The position numbers and the translations under genes are program-made. Positions 5,826-12,545 of a stretch of DNA of 12,633 bases are shown one piece after another; within the stretch, counting starts at the first letter, position 1, and each line of letters starts with the position of its first letter. Location: positions 1-12,633 of the forward strand of contig DAHUYY010000032.1 in NCBI GenBank assembly GCA_027306845.1. The letters run 5' to 3'. The notes under the pieces are model-generated. The model did not search any database, was not told where the DNA came from, and saw only the letters and a list, made by a program, of their open reading frames with translations. The stretch comes from Vulcanimicrobiota bacterium (GTDB lineage: Bacteria; Vulcanimicrobiota; Vulcanimicrobiia; Vulcanimicrobiales; Vulcanimicrobiaceae).

Positions 5826-6536
5826 ATGAGCACGCGTAAGAATTTCATTGCGGTCGGGGCTGCGTTGGCGGCACTCACACCACTCGTCGAAGCTCCGCTC
5901 GGCGCTGCGGCCGCTTCGGCTCCGGCGGCACTCCCGGCACCGGGAGGGCGATCGCAGTTGACGTTCGATCTCCCGGCCTTTGAAGCAATGCTCGGTACTG
6001 CGGCCGAGCACCGCCATCTCTTTGCATCGAAGCTCGTATCGGACGGCGACATCTTCGACGCGATCGGCAACACGATGGCCGCGTACCGGCTCGTCGGGGT
6101 CGATTTTTCGACGATCTTCCCCATCGCGGTGCTCTACCACGTCGGCATCGCGCTTGCATTCGACGACGCAACGTGGAACGAAATCCTTATTCCGTCGCTC
6201 GCACGCCTTCCCGCTTGGGTTCGTAACGCGCTCCCTGCCGCACTCAAGCCCGGTTCGGGAAATCCGGCGCTCCATCCGGCACCAGGTGCTCCTCCGGGCG
6301 ATCTCTCATCGATCGATGCGTTGATCGCCAAAACGCGCTTGCAACTCTGCATCTGCAATAATGCGCTCTATGGTTTTGCGCTCGCGCTCGCGCCGCTCGC
6401 CGGAGCATCACCGCAGGATCTCTATGCCCGGCTCACCCAGGGGTTGGTGCCGCACTCCATGGTGGTCCCGGCAGGCGTTTGGGCGGTCCATGCGATTCAG
6501 GAGCGCGGCTTCACGCTGCTGCAAACGTCGCTCTAG
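5826..6536 (+). CDS. Exported DsrE-like protein
   Basis: The 236-residue protein begins with a signal sequence: T-R-K-N-F (3-7) resembles a twin-arginine motif with Lys replacing the second Arg, followed by an Ala-rich hydrophobic stretch to about residue 32. The body has the order of features of the DsrE/DsrF-like fold: EHRHLFASKLVSDGDIFDAI (about 61-80), a strand around IFPIAVLYHVGIAL (97-110), then LCICNNALYGFAL (174-186) with C175 and C177, and MVVPAGVWAVHAIQERGFTLL near the end. In cytoplasmic DsrE proteins the Cys in this region carries sulfane sulfur. A secreted version with CxC would act in the cell envelope, and its partner is unknown. A Pro/Ala-rich insert at 136-160 is unusual. It is followed 57 bases later by fabI, with a hairpin between. 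Family assignment is by pattern memory and moderately secure. Confidence 0.65.
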   Translation: MSTRKNFIAVGAALAALTPLVEAPLGAAAASAPAALPAPGGRSQLTFDLPAFEAMLGTAAEHRHLFASKLVSDGDIFDAIGNTMAAYRLVGVDFSTIFPIAVLYHVGIALAFDDATWNEILIPSLARLPAWVRNALPAALKPGSGNPALHPAPGAPPGDLSSIDALIAKTRLQLCICNNALYGFALALAPLAGASPQDLYARLTQGLVPHSMVVPAGVWAVHAIQERGFTLLQTSL

Positions 6537-6555
6537 CCTCGGCACCGCCGCCGCG

Positions 6556-6580
6556 GCAGGGAGAATCCGCGGCTCCCTGC
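6556..6580 (+). terminator. Perfect 8-bp hairpin just before fabI
   Basis: GCAGGGAG (6556-6563) is exactly complementary to CTCCCTGC (6573-6580), with a nine-base loop. It starts 19 bases after the DsrE-like gene's stop and ends 13 bases before the fabI start. No T tract follows, so it could be a terminator of the preceding gene, a transcript-stabilising structure, or an operator for the fabI unit. Confidence 0.45.
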
Positions 6581-6586
6581 TATCTA
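6581..6586 (+). promoter_or_regulatory. Possible -10 box for a leaderless fabI transcript
   Basis: TATCTA lies so that a transcript starting 6-8 bases downstream would begin at or next to the GTG start codon at 6594. There is no Shine-Dalgarno before that GTG, which fits leaderless initiation. No -35 element is seen, because the hairpin occupies that space, so the call is weak. Confidence 0.28.
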
Positions 6587-6593
6587 TCGACTC

Positions 6594-7385
6594 GTGAAAC
6601 TTCTTGAAGGCAAGCGCGCCCTCATTACGGGTGTCGCGAATCGTTGGTCGATCGCTACCGGCATCGCGCGCAAGATGCACGAGCACGGGGCGCAACTCGC
6701 ATTTTCCTACCAGGGCGAACGCGTCCGTGACGAAGTCGCAAAACTCGCCGCCGAGCTCGGGGGCGGCCCGGTGCTTCCCTGCGACGTCGGCGACCACGCG
6801 TCGATCGCCGCGATGAGCGAGGCGCTCGCACGCGAATTCGGTTCGCTCGATATTCTCGTCCATTCAATCGCGTACGCAAATAAAGAAGACCTCGTCGGAA
6901 AGGTCTACGATACTACTCGCGACGGCTTCGCGCTCTCGCTCGACGTCTCTGCCTATTCGCTGATCGCTTTGGTTCAGGCGCTACGCGAACATCTCAACGA
7001 CGGCGCCTCGATAATGGCGATGACCTACCTCGGTGCAACGCAGATCGTTCCAAATTATAATCTCATGGGCATCGCCAAGGCGGCGCTCGAGGCCTCGATC
7101 CGTTATCTCGCCTTCGATCTCGGCGACCGCAGCATTCGCGTGAATGGAATCTCTGCCGGCCCGATTAAAACGGCGAGCGCGCGGCAGGTCGGCGGCTTCA
7201 CCAAGATGCTCGATGTCGTTGCAGCAACGGCACCGCTCCGCCGAAACGTCACGATCGAAGATGTCGGGAACACGGCGGTCTATCTCGCCTCGCCGCTCGC
7301 GTCGGCAATTACCGGCGACATTCATTTCGTCGACGCCGGCTTTCATGCGATGGGGATGTATCCTCCGCCGGAAAAACCGGCGTGA
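6594..7385 (+). CDS. fabI: Enoyl-[acyl-carrier-protein] reductase (NADH), FabI
   Basis: The 263-residue short-chain-dehydrogenase-fold enzyme reduces trans-2-enoyl-ACP in the last step of each fatty acid elongation cycle. Visible are the atypical cofactor loop GVANRWSIATGIA (about 13-25), CDV at 63-65, HSIAYA (90-95), and the catalytic group Y145 and Y155-x-x-M158-x-x-x-K162, diagnostic of FabI rather than FabG. ISAGPIKTASA (186-196) is the substrate-loop region. Position 93, Gly in E. coli and important for triclosan binding, is Ala here, as in many natural FabI. GTG 6594 gives the family N-terminus (KLLEGKRALITG); no ribosome binding site is evident. The stop overlaps the next gene by four bases (GTGA), placing fabI first in an operon with acyl-CoA carboxylase and methylmalonyl-CoA genes, an uncommon partner set. 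Confidence 0.94.
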   Translation: MKLLEGKRALITGVANRWSIATGIARKMHEHGAQLAFSYQGERVRDEVAKLAAELGGGPVLPCDVGDHASIAAMSEALAREFGSLDILVHSIAYANKEDLVGKVYDTTRDGFALSLDVSAYSLIALVQALREHLNDGASIMAMTYLGATQIVPNYNLMGIAKAALEASIRYLAFDLGDRSIRVNGISAGPIKTASARQVGGFTKMLDVVAATAPLRRNVTIEDVGNTAVYLASPLASAITGDIHFVDAGFHAMGMYPPPEKPA

Positions 7386-7561
7386 TCGCTCCCGCTCCAA
7401 CCGAGGAAGAGGCGGCAGCGATCTTCGCCGTTCTCGCCGAGCCGCCGAATGCAAGCGAACGTTCCGAGCGGGCGGTTTCGCCTTGGCGCGTTGCCGCACG
7501 CGATCCGGAGATGACGCTCGACGATATTCGCGCCCGCATGCGTACCGCCGGTGTTCTCTAA
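7382..7561 (+). CDS. Small protein, acyl-CoA carboxylase epsilon-subunit-like (59 aa)
   Basis: The frame from GTG 7382 to TAA 7559-7561 overlaps the fabI stop by four bases and the alpha-subunit start by 11 bases, leaving little doubt that it is translated as part of the operon. The N-terminus reads APAPTEEEAAAIFAVLAE, followed by a polar linker and SPWRVAAR (about 33-40), then a helical tail ending RTAGVL. Actinobacterial acyl-CoA carboxylase epsilon subunits are 60-90 residues, start with a P-T-x-E-E-x-A-A-x-x-A-V-L helix, end near a Trp-x-x-x-x-Arg segment, are encoded next to alpha or beta genes, and help assemble the complex. Both halves of that pattern are present. Small decarboxylase gamma-type subunits are an alternative, but no membrane helix is present. 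Coding is likely, the epsilon role is an inference. Confidence 0.7.
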   Translation: MIAPAPTEEEAAAIFAVLAEPPNASERSERAVSPWRVAARDPEMTLDDIRARMRTAGVL

Positions 7562-9293
7562 AGTCCTCGTCGCCAATCGCGGCGAGATCGCGATTCGCGT
7601 CTTGCGTACGTTGCGCGAAATGGGGATCGTCGGCGTTGCCGTTTATTCCGAACCCGACCGCGATGCGCTCCACGTCGGCATCGCCGACGAGGCATATTTT
7701 CTCGGCGGCGCGGCCCCGTCGCAGAGTTATCTCAACGCTGACGCGCTCCTCGAAATAGCAGCCCGCAGCGGCGCCGATGCGATTCATCCCGGCTACGGTT
7801 TCTTTGCCGAAAATGCCGGCTTCGCTCGGCGCGTTATCGCCGCCGGGCTTACCTGGATCGGCCCGCACCCCGATGCAATCGACGCGATGGGCGACAAGTT
7901 GCGCGCCCGCGCGGCGATGGCGAAAGCGAAGGTTCCCTTCGTGCCCGGCGGCACCGAACCGCTCGCCGATCTCGCCGCGGTCCGCGAAGCCGTCGAACGT
8001 TTCGGCCTCCCGCTCGCACTCAAAGCCTCGGGCGGCGGCGGCGGGAAGGGCTTAAAAATCGTTCGCAGCGTCGACGATATCGAAAGCGCGTTTACTACGG
8101 CGGTGCGCGAAGCGGAAGCCTACTTTAAAAATCCCGTCGTTTACGCCGAGCGCTATCTCGACAACCCGAAACACGTTGAGCTGCAGATTCTCGCCGATAA
8201 GCACGGTACGGTGCTGCATGTCGGCGATCGCGACTGCTCGCTCCAACGTCGGCATCAGAAGCTCTGGGAAGAGGCGCCGGCGCAGATATCCAATCGCGCT
8301 CGCGAAGCGATGCGTGCCGCGGGCATGCGCGCCGCCCGCGCGATCGGCTACGATTCCGTCGGAACGATCGAATGTCTCGTCGTCGGTGACGATTTCTATT
8401 TTCTCGAAATGAACACGCGCATCCAGGTCGAGCATACGGTGACCGAAGAGATCGCCGGCATCGATCTCGTTCGCGAAATGATCCGCGTCGCCGCCGGCGA
8501 GCCGCTCGGCTACACCCAAGAGCAGATTCATTTTCGCGGTGCGGCGATCGAAGGGCGCGTCAACGCCGAAGACCCGGCGCAAAATTTTCGCCCCGCTCCC
8601 GGCACGATCGATCGCTATCGCGAACCAGGCGGATTGGGCATTCGCATCGATTCCGCCGCCCACGTCGGCATGACGATCTCGCCCGATTACGATTCGATGG
8701 TCGCCAAACTCATCGTCTGGGCCCCGACGCGCGAACAGGCGCTCGCGCGCATGAAACGGGCGACCGGCGAATACGTCGTCGGCGGCTTACCGACGACATT
8801 ACCGCTTCTGCACGCACTCTGCGACGCACCGATGGTCGCCGACGCGAGTTACGGCACGGCGAGCCTCGAACCGTTCACCGAGCGGTGGGCGCAGGAGGCC
8901 ACACCGTTCGTCGCCGCATCGCAACTCGCACCCGCAGCGAACGAGCCCGAAGTGGTGCGCGTCGAGGTAAACGGCAAGCTCTTCCGCGTGCGCGTCGTCG
9001 ACGGCGTTGCACCGACACGCACGCAGAGCCGCCGCCCGCCGGTCGCACGAAGCCAACCGCGCCGTAACCCCACGCACGACGGCGCAGAGATTCTCTCGCC
9101 GATGCACGGCGTGGTGATCGAATTGCGCGTTGCGCCCGGCGACGAGGTCGGCGAGGGCGATGTCGTTGCCGTGATCGAAGCGATGAAGATGATGAACGAA
9201 ATTCGCGCCCATCGCGCCGGACGCGTCGGCGAACTTCACGTCGCGGTCGGCGGAACGATCGAAGCCGACCGGCCGATTCTGACGCTACAATGA
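7551..9293 (+). CDS. Acyl-CoA carboxylase alpha subunit: biotin carboxylase-BCCP fusion
   Basis: The 580-residue protein charges biotin with bicarbonate using ATP and presents it to the carboxyltransferase. The biotin carboxylase core (about 1-445) has KVLVANRGEIAIRV, K116, the ATP-grasp Gly loop 161-167, H208, the catalytic cluster E286, N288, R290, Q292, E294 in EMNTRIQVEHTVTEE, and R336. A linker region (about 446-510) includes a Pro/Arg-rich stretch near 490-506. The biotinyl domain (about 510-580) carries EAMKMMNE with biotin acceptor K546. The 580-residue length suits actinobacterial-type alpha subunits, shorter than mitochondrial PCC alpha. GTG 7551 gives the family N-terminus and lies inside the end of the epsilon-like gene. 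All key residues are intact. Substrate specificity is set by beta; the nearest candidate is at 3251-4804. Confidence 0.93.
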   Translation: MFSKVLVANRGEIAIRVLRTLREMGIVGVAVYSEPDRDALHVGIADEAYFLGGAAPSQSYLNADALLEIAARSGADAIHPGYGFFAENAGFARRVIAAGLTWIGPHPDAIDAMGDKLRARAAMAKAKVPFVPGGTEPLADLAAVREAVERFGLPLALKASGGGGGKGLKIVRSVDDIESAFTTAVREAEAYFKNPVVYAERYLDNPKHVELQILADKHGTVLHVGDRDCSLQRRHQKLWEEAPAQISNRAREAMRAAGMRAARAIGYDSVGTIECLVVGDDFYFLEMNTRIQVEHTVTEEIAGIDLVREMIRVAAGEPLGYTQEQIHFRGAAIEGRVNAEDPAQNFRPAPGTIDRYREPGGLGIRIDSAAHVGMTISPDYDSMVAKLIVWAPTREQALARMKRATGEYVVGGLPTTLPLLHALCDAPMVADASYGTASLEPFTERWAQEATPFVAASQLAPAANEPEVVRVEVNGKLFRVRVVDGVAPTRTQSRRPPVARSQPRRNPTHDGAEILSPMHGVVIELRVAPGDEVGEGDVVAVIEAMKMMNEIRAHRAGRVGELHVAVGGTIEADRPILTLQ

Positions 9294-9305
9294 GCACGGC
9301 AAGAC

Positions 9306-10886
9306 GTGGCACGCTCGATCAACGCTAGCGGCATTCCGCTACAGCCGTTCTACGATGCGCCCGAGGGCACGACGCACGATCTCGGAGCGCCGGGAGCGTT
9401 CCCGTTCGGCCGCGCGATTCGCGCCGATCAATACCGCGGACGTCTCTGGACGATGCGCCAGTATGCCGGTTTTGCCACCGCCGCCGAATCGAACGAGCGC
9501 TACCGCTACCTTCTCGCGCGCGGACAGACGGGGCTCTCGGTCGCCTTCGATCTGCCGACGCAACTCGGCTACGATTCCGACGCAAGCGTCGCACGAGGGG
9601 AGGTCGGCAAAGTCGGCGTCGCCATCGACTCCATCGACGATATGGAGAGCCTGCTGCACGATATCCCGCTTGCAGAGGTCACGATCTCGATGACGATCAA
9701 CGCGCCGGCCTCGATCCTTCTCGCGATGCTCCTCGCGGTCGCGCGACGGCGCGGAATTCCCTTCGACCGGCTCGGCGGAACGATTCAAAACGACGTCCTC
9801 AAAGAGTACGCCGCACGCGGCACCTATATCTATCCGCCGAAGGCTTCGATGCGTTTGGTCACCGACGTCATGGCCTACTGCGCACGCGAGGTGCCGCAGT
9901 GGAATACGATCTCGATTAGCGGTTACCACATTCGCGAAGCGGGGTCGACCGCGGTCGAAGAGATTGCCTTTACACTCGCGAACGCGAAGGCCTATCTTCA
10001 AGCCGCACGCAATGCCGGCATCGATCTCGACACGATCGCGCCGCGCCTCTCCTTCTTCTGGAACGCGCACAACGATTTCTTCGAAGAGATCGCGAAGTTT
10101 CGCGCCGCGCGCTACCTGTGGGCGCACATTACCCGCGATGAATTCGGCTGCCGCGACCCGCGTTCGCAGATGCTCCGCTTTCACACGCAGACCGCCGGTT
10201 CCACCTTGGCGGCACAAGAGCCTGAGAACAACGTCGTTCGCGTAACGCTGCAGGCACTCGCCGCCGTTCTCGGCGGAACGCAGTCGCTCCATACCAACGG
10301 GCAAGATGAGGCGCTCGCGCTGCCGACCGCTCGGAGCGCAAAACTCGCTCTGCGCACGCAACAGATCATCGGCTACGAGAGCGGTGTCGCCGATGTCGTC
10401 GATCCGCTCGCCGGCTCCTATTACGTCGAGACGCTAACGAACGAACTTATCGAGGCGGCGCGCGCGACGATCGCGGAGATCGATGCCCTCGGGGGAAGCA
10501 TCGCGGCGATCGAGAGCGGTTGGATGCAGAACCGTATCGGCGATTCGGCCTATCTCGCCCAGCAGGCGATCGAACGAAAAGAATCGCTCGTCATCGGCGT
10601 CAACGCCTTCGTCGACGCCGATAGCCACGCCGAAACGCCGACGCTCCAACGCATCGACGAACGCGTCGAACGCGAGCAGGTGGAACGACTCGTGCGCTTC
10701 CGCTCGGCTCGTGAGGGCAGCGCCGTTGCGGCGCGCCTCGCCGCCGTTCGCAGCGCCGCTACCGGGCATGAGAACCTGATGCCGCATTTCGTGGAAGCGG
10801 TCGACGCCGGAGCGACCCTCGGCGAGATCTGCGACGCGCTACGCGAGGTCTTCGGCACCTATCGCGCGCGGGAGAGCCTCGCGTGA
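9306..10886 (+). CDS. Methylmalonyl-CoA mutase, catalytic (large) subunit
   Basis: The 526-residue protein is the TIM-barrel domain alone; the C-terminal B12-binding domain with DxHxxG is absent, so this is the split form needing a separate small subunit. It converts (R)-methylmalonyl-CoA to succinyl-CoA by an adenosylcobalamin radical rearrangement. Residues separating it from isobutyryl-CoA mutase are Y53 in WTMRQYAGF (Y89 of the Propionibacterium enzyme; Phe in IcmA) and R171 in KEYAARGTY (R207; Gln in IcmA). Q161 and Y207/H208 in ISISGYHIREAGST match other substrate and radical-stabilising residues (Q197, Y243, H244). RLSFFWNAHNDFFEE is typical of the split archaeal/bacterial group. GTG 9306 is used; ATG 9290 overlapping the previous stop is out of frame. 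Twelve bases separate it from the alpha gene, and GTGA joins it to the epimerase gene. Confidence 0.92.
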   Translation: MARSINASGIPLQPFYDAPEGTTHDLGAPGAFPFGRAIRADQYRGRLWTMRQYAGFATAAESNERYRYLLARGQTGLSVAFDLPTQLGYDSDASVARGEVGKVGVAIDSIDDMESLLHDIPLAEVTISMTINAPASILLAMLLAVARRRGIPFDRLGGTIQNDVLKEYAARGTYIYPPKASMRLVTDVMAYCAREVPQWNTISISGYHIREAGSTAVEEIAFTLANAKAYLQAARNAGIDLDTIAPRLSFFWNAHNDFFEEIAKFRAARYLWAHITRDEFGCRDPRSQMLRFHTQTAGSTLAAQEPENNVVRVTLQALAAVLGGTQSLHTNGQDEALALPTARSAKLALRTQQIIGYESGVADVVDPLAGSYYVETLTNELIEAARATIAEIDALGGSIAAIESGWMQNRIGDSAYLAQQAIERKESLVIGVNAFVDADSHAETPTLQRIDERVEREQVERLVRFRSAREGSAVAARLAAVRSAATGHENLMPHFVEAVDAGATLGEICDALREVFGTYRARESLA

Positions 10887-11287
10887 AAATCGACCACATC
10901 GCAATCGTCGTCGCCGATCTGGAGGCGACCCTGGCGATCTACACGCAGAGCCTCGGCTTCGAGCAGATCTACCGCGAGACGATCGCCGACCAAGGGGTCG
11001 AGGCGGTCGGCTTGCAGGCAGGCGAATCGAGCATCGAGTTACTCCGTCCGCTCGACGAAGGCTCGCCGATCGCGCGCTTCCGCGGGAGTGCGGCGAGCAA
11101 ACTTCATCACACCGCCTATCGCGTCGACGACCTCCCCGCCGAGATCGCCGCTCTCCGCGCCCGCGGCGTCCGGATGATCGACGAGCGGCCGCGCAAGGGG
11201 GCGCACGGAAACCTCATCGCCTTCATCCACCCGGCCTCGACCGCAGGCGTCCTGATCGAGCTCTGTCAGCAGGAGCACCCCGCGTAA
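10883..11287 (+). CDS. mce: Methylmalonyl-CoA epimerase
   Basis: The 134-residue protein belongs to the vicinal-oxygen-chelate superfamily, with two beta-alpha-beta-beta-beta modules (about 2-55 and 72-130). It interconverts (S)- and (R)-methylmalonyl-CoA between the carboxylase and mutase steps. Visible are H5 in KIDHIAIVV, ESSIELLRPL (48-57) with E52 at the second metal position, the HH at 75-76 in KLHHTAYRVDD, the loop GAHGNLIAFIHP (106-117), and E126 in GVLIELCQQ. These agree with the metal ligands and general base layout of known epimerases. Length is normal. GTG 10883 overlaps the mutase stop (GTGA), so translation is probably coupled. General glyoxalase-like dioxygenases share the fold, but the HPxSxxGVLIEL ending and the neighbour make epimerase by far the best call. 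Confidence 0.92.
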   Translation: MKIDHIAIVVADLEATLAIYTQSLGFEQIYRETIADQGVEAVGLQAGESSIELLRPLDEGSPIARFRGSAASKLHHTAYRVDDLPAEIAALRARGVRMIDERPRKGAHGNLIAFIHPASTAGVLIELCQQEHPA

Positions 11288-11361
11288 CCCTCCTGCATTT
11301 CTCAACTTCTTCTTACGCTCTCCCCATCTCGGCGATACCATCGTTCCATCAACGCCGCCCC

Positions 11362-11367
11362 AAGGAG
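11362..11367 (+). promoter_or_regulatory. Strong ribosome binding site AAGGAG
   Basis: AAGGAG lies five bases before ATG 11373. It is the strongest site in the window and fixes the start of the radical SAM gene. The 85-base gap from the epimerase stop, T/C-rich and without a clear hairpin, suggests this gene may have its own promoter, although no convincing hexamers are seen. Confidence 0.75.
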
Positions 11368-11372
11368 AGCAC

Positions 11373-12545
11373 ATGTTCAACGTCACCCGGATTCTCTGCG
11401 ACCTCGAGCAGCCGATGGACGGCCACCGATACGGGCGCGGACATGATGCCGAAAAGAGCGCTCGCGGGCGGCGCCCGGTCGTTGTCTGGAACGTAACGAG
11501 AACCTGTAACCTCCGTTGCGTCCATTGCTACAGCGATTCCGAGGCGAAGCATTACGACGGAGAGCTCAACCACGAAGAGGCGCTCAAGCTCGTCGACGAT
11601 CTCGCCGATTACGGCGTCCCGGCGCTCTTACTCTCCGGCGGCGAGCCGCTCGCGCGACCCGACCTCTTCGAGATCGCCCGTTACGCGCGCAAAAAGGGCC
11701 TCAAACTCACCCTCTCGACCAACGGCACCCTCATCGACCGCAAACGCGCGGAGGCGATTAAAGAGACGGGCTTCACCTACGTCGGCATCTCCTTCGACGG
11801 TATGGGGGCGACCAACGATCTCTTTCGCGGGCGCCCGGGAGCGTTCGAGCGAGCGCATCAGGCGATCCGCGAACTTCGTACCGTCGGGCAAAAGGTCGGT
11901 CTCCGCCTCACGCTCACGCCGCAGACCATCGCCGACCTCGACGAGATCTTCGATTTTATCGAACGCGAGGGCATCGAACGCGCCTGCTTCTACCACCTCG
12001 TTCCCGCCGGGCGCGGGCGCGCCGCGACCACGCTCGATCTCGAAGCGGCGCGCGGAGCGGTGAGCCGGATTTTCGAGCGCACGCTCGATCTCGCGCAGCG
12101 CGGCGATCCACGCGAGATCCTCACCGTCGACAATCACGCCGACGCGCCGTTCGCTTACCTCACGCTCGCCGCTGCGTCGCCGCAACGAGCGGCCAAAGCG
12201 CGCGAGATGCTGCTCTGGAACGGTGGTGCGAGCCACTCGACCGGCCGCGGGATCGGGAATATCGATTTCTACGGCAACGTGCACCCCGATCAATTCATGC
12301 AGCAGATCACGCTCGGCAACGTGCGCGACCGCAAATTTAGCGAGATTTGGGAAGACGACAGCATTGCGACGCTCGCCGAACTTCGCGATCGTTCGGCACA
12401 GATTAGCGGGCGATGCGCGAGTTGTAACTTCTTCGATCTCTGCGGAGGTGGGTTCCGCGCGCGTTCGCTCGGCATGACCGGCGATATGTGGGGCTCCGAC
12501 CCGGGTTGCTATCTCACCGACGAGGAGATCGCGCGGAGCGCGTAG
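11373..12545 (+). CDS. Radical SAM protein of the AhbC/NirJ (heme biosynthesis) family
   Basis: The 390-residue protein has a radical SAM core (about 35-250) with C45-x3-C49-x2-C52 binding the SAM-coordinated [4Fe-4S] cluster, and the GGEP motif in LLLSGGEPLARPD. A C-terminal SPASM-like region has C348-x2-C351-x5-C357-x21-C379, which would bind an auxiliary cluster. Specific landmarks, PVVVWNVTRTCNLRC, SFDGMGATNDLFRG, ACFYHLVPAGRGR, LTVDNHAD, NVHPDQF and GDMWGSDPGCYLTDEEI, match AhbC (12,18-didecarboxysiroheme deacetylase of the siroheme-to-heme route) and the related NirJ of heme d1 synthesis. VDNHAD favours AhbC over NirJ. None of ahbA, ahbB, ahbD, nirS or siroheme genes are in the window, so the tetrapyrrole role is inferred from family. 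It starts after a strong Shine-Dalgarno and ends inside a hairpin. Confidence 0.8.
   Translation: MFNVTRILCDLEQPMDGHRYGRGHDAEKSARGRRPVVVWNVTRTCNLRCVHCYSDSEAKHYDGELNHEEALKLVDDLADYGVPALLLSGGEPLARPDLFEIARYARKKGLKLTLSTNGTLIDRKRAEAIKETGFTYVGISFDGMGATNDLFRGRPGAFERAHQAIRELRTVGQKVGLRLTLTPQTIADLDEIFDFIEREGIERACFYHLVPAGRGRAATTLDLEAARGAVSRIFERTLDLAQRGDPREILTVDNHADAPFAYLTLAAASPQRAAKAREMLLWNGGASHSTGRGIGNIDFYGNVHPDQFMQQITLGNVRDRKFSEIWEDDSIATLAELRDRSAQISGRCASCNFFDLCGGGFRARSLGMTGDMWGSDPGCYLTDEEIARSA

Noticed and set aside
5445..6275. 276-residue - strand frame that includes the YciI-like gene
   Set aside because: The upstream 179 residues lie opposite the DsrE-like gene and have the Arg/Cys-rich look of a high-GC shadow; the YciI domain starts exactly at ATG 5736-5738.
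9290..9328. 12-codon frame starting at the ATGA overlapping the alpha-subunit stop
   Set aside because: It is out of frame with the mutase and stops after MSTARRGTLDQR; the mutase N-terminus from GTG 9306 already matches its family, so neither a frameshift nor a real peptide is supported.
9339..10361. 340-residue antisense frame inside the mutase gene
   Set aside because: It mirrors the mutase codons, has a biased composition and shows no recognisable domain; the sense protein is clearly real.
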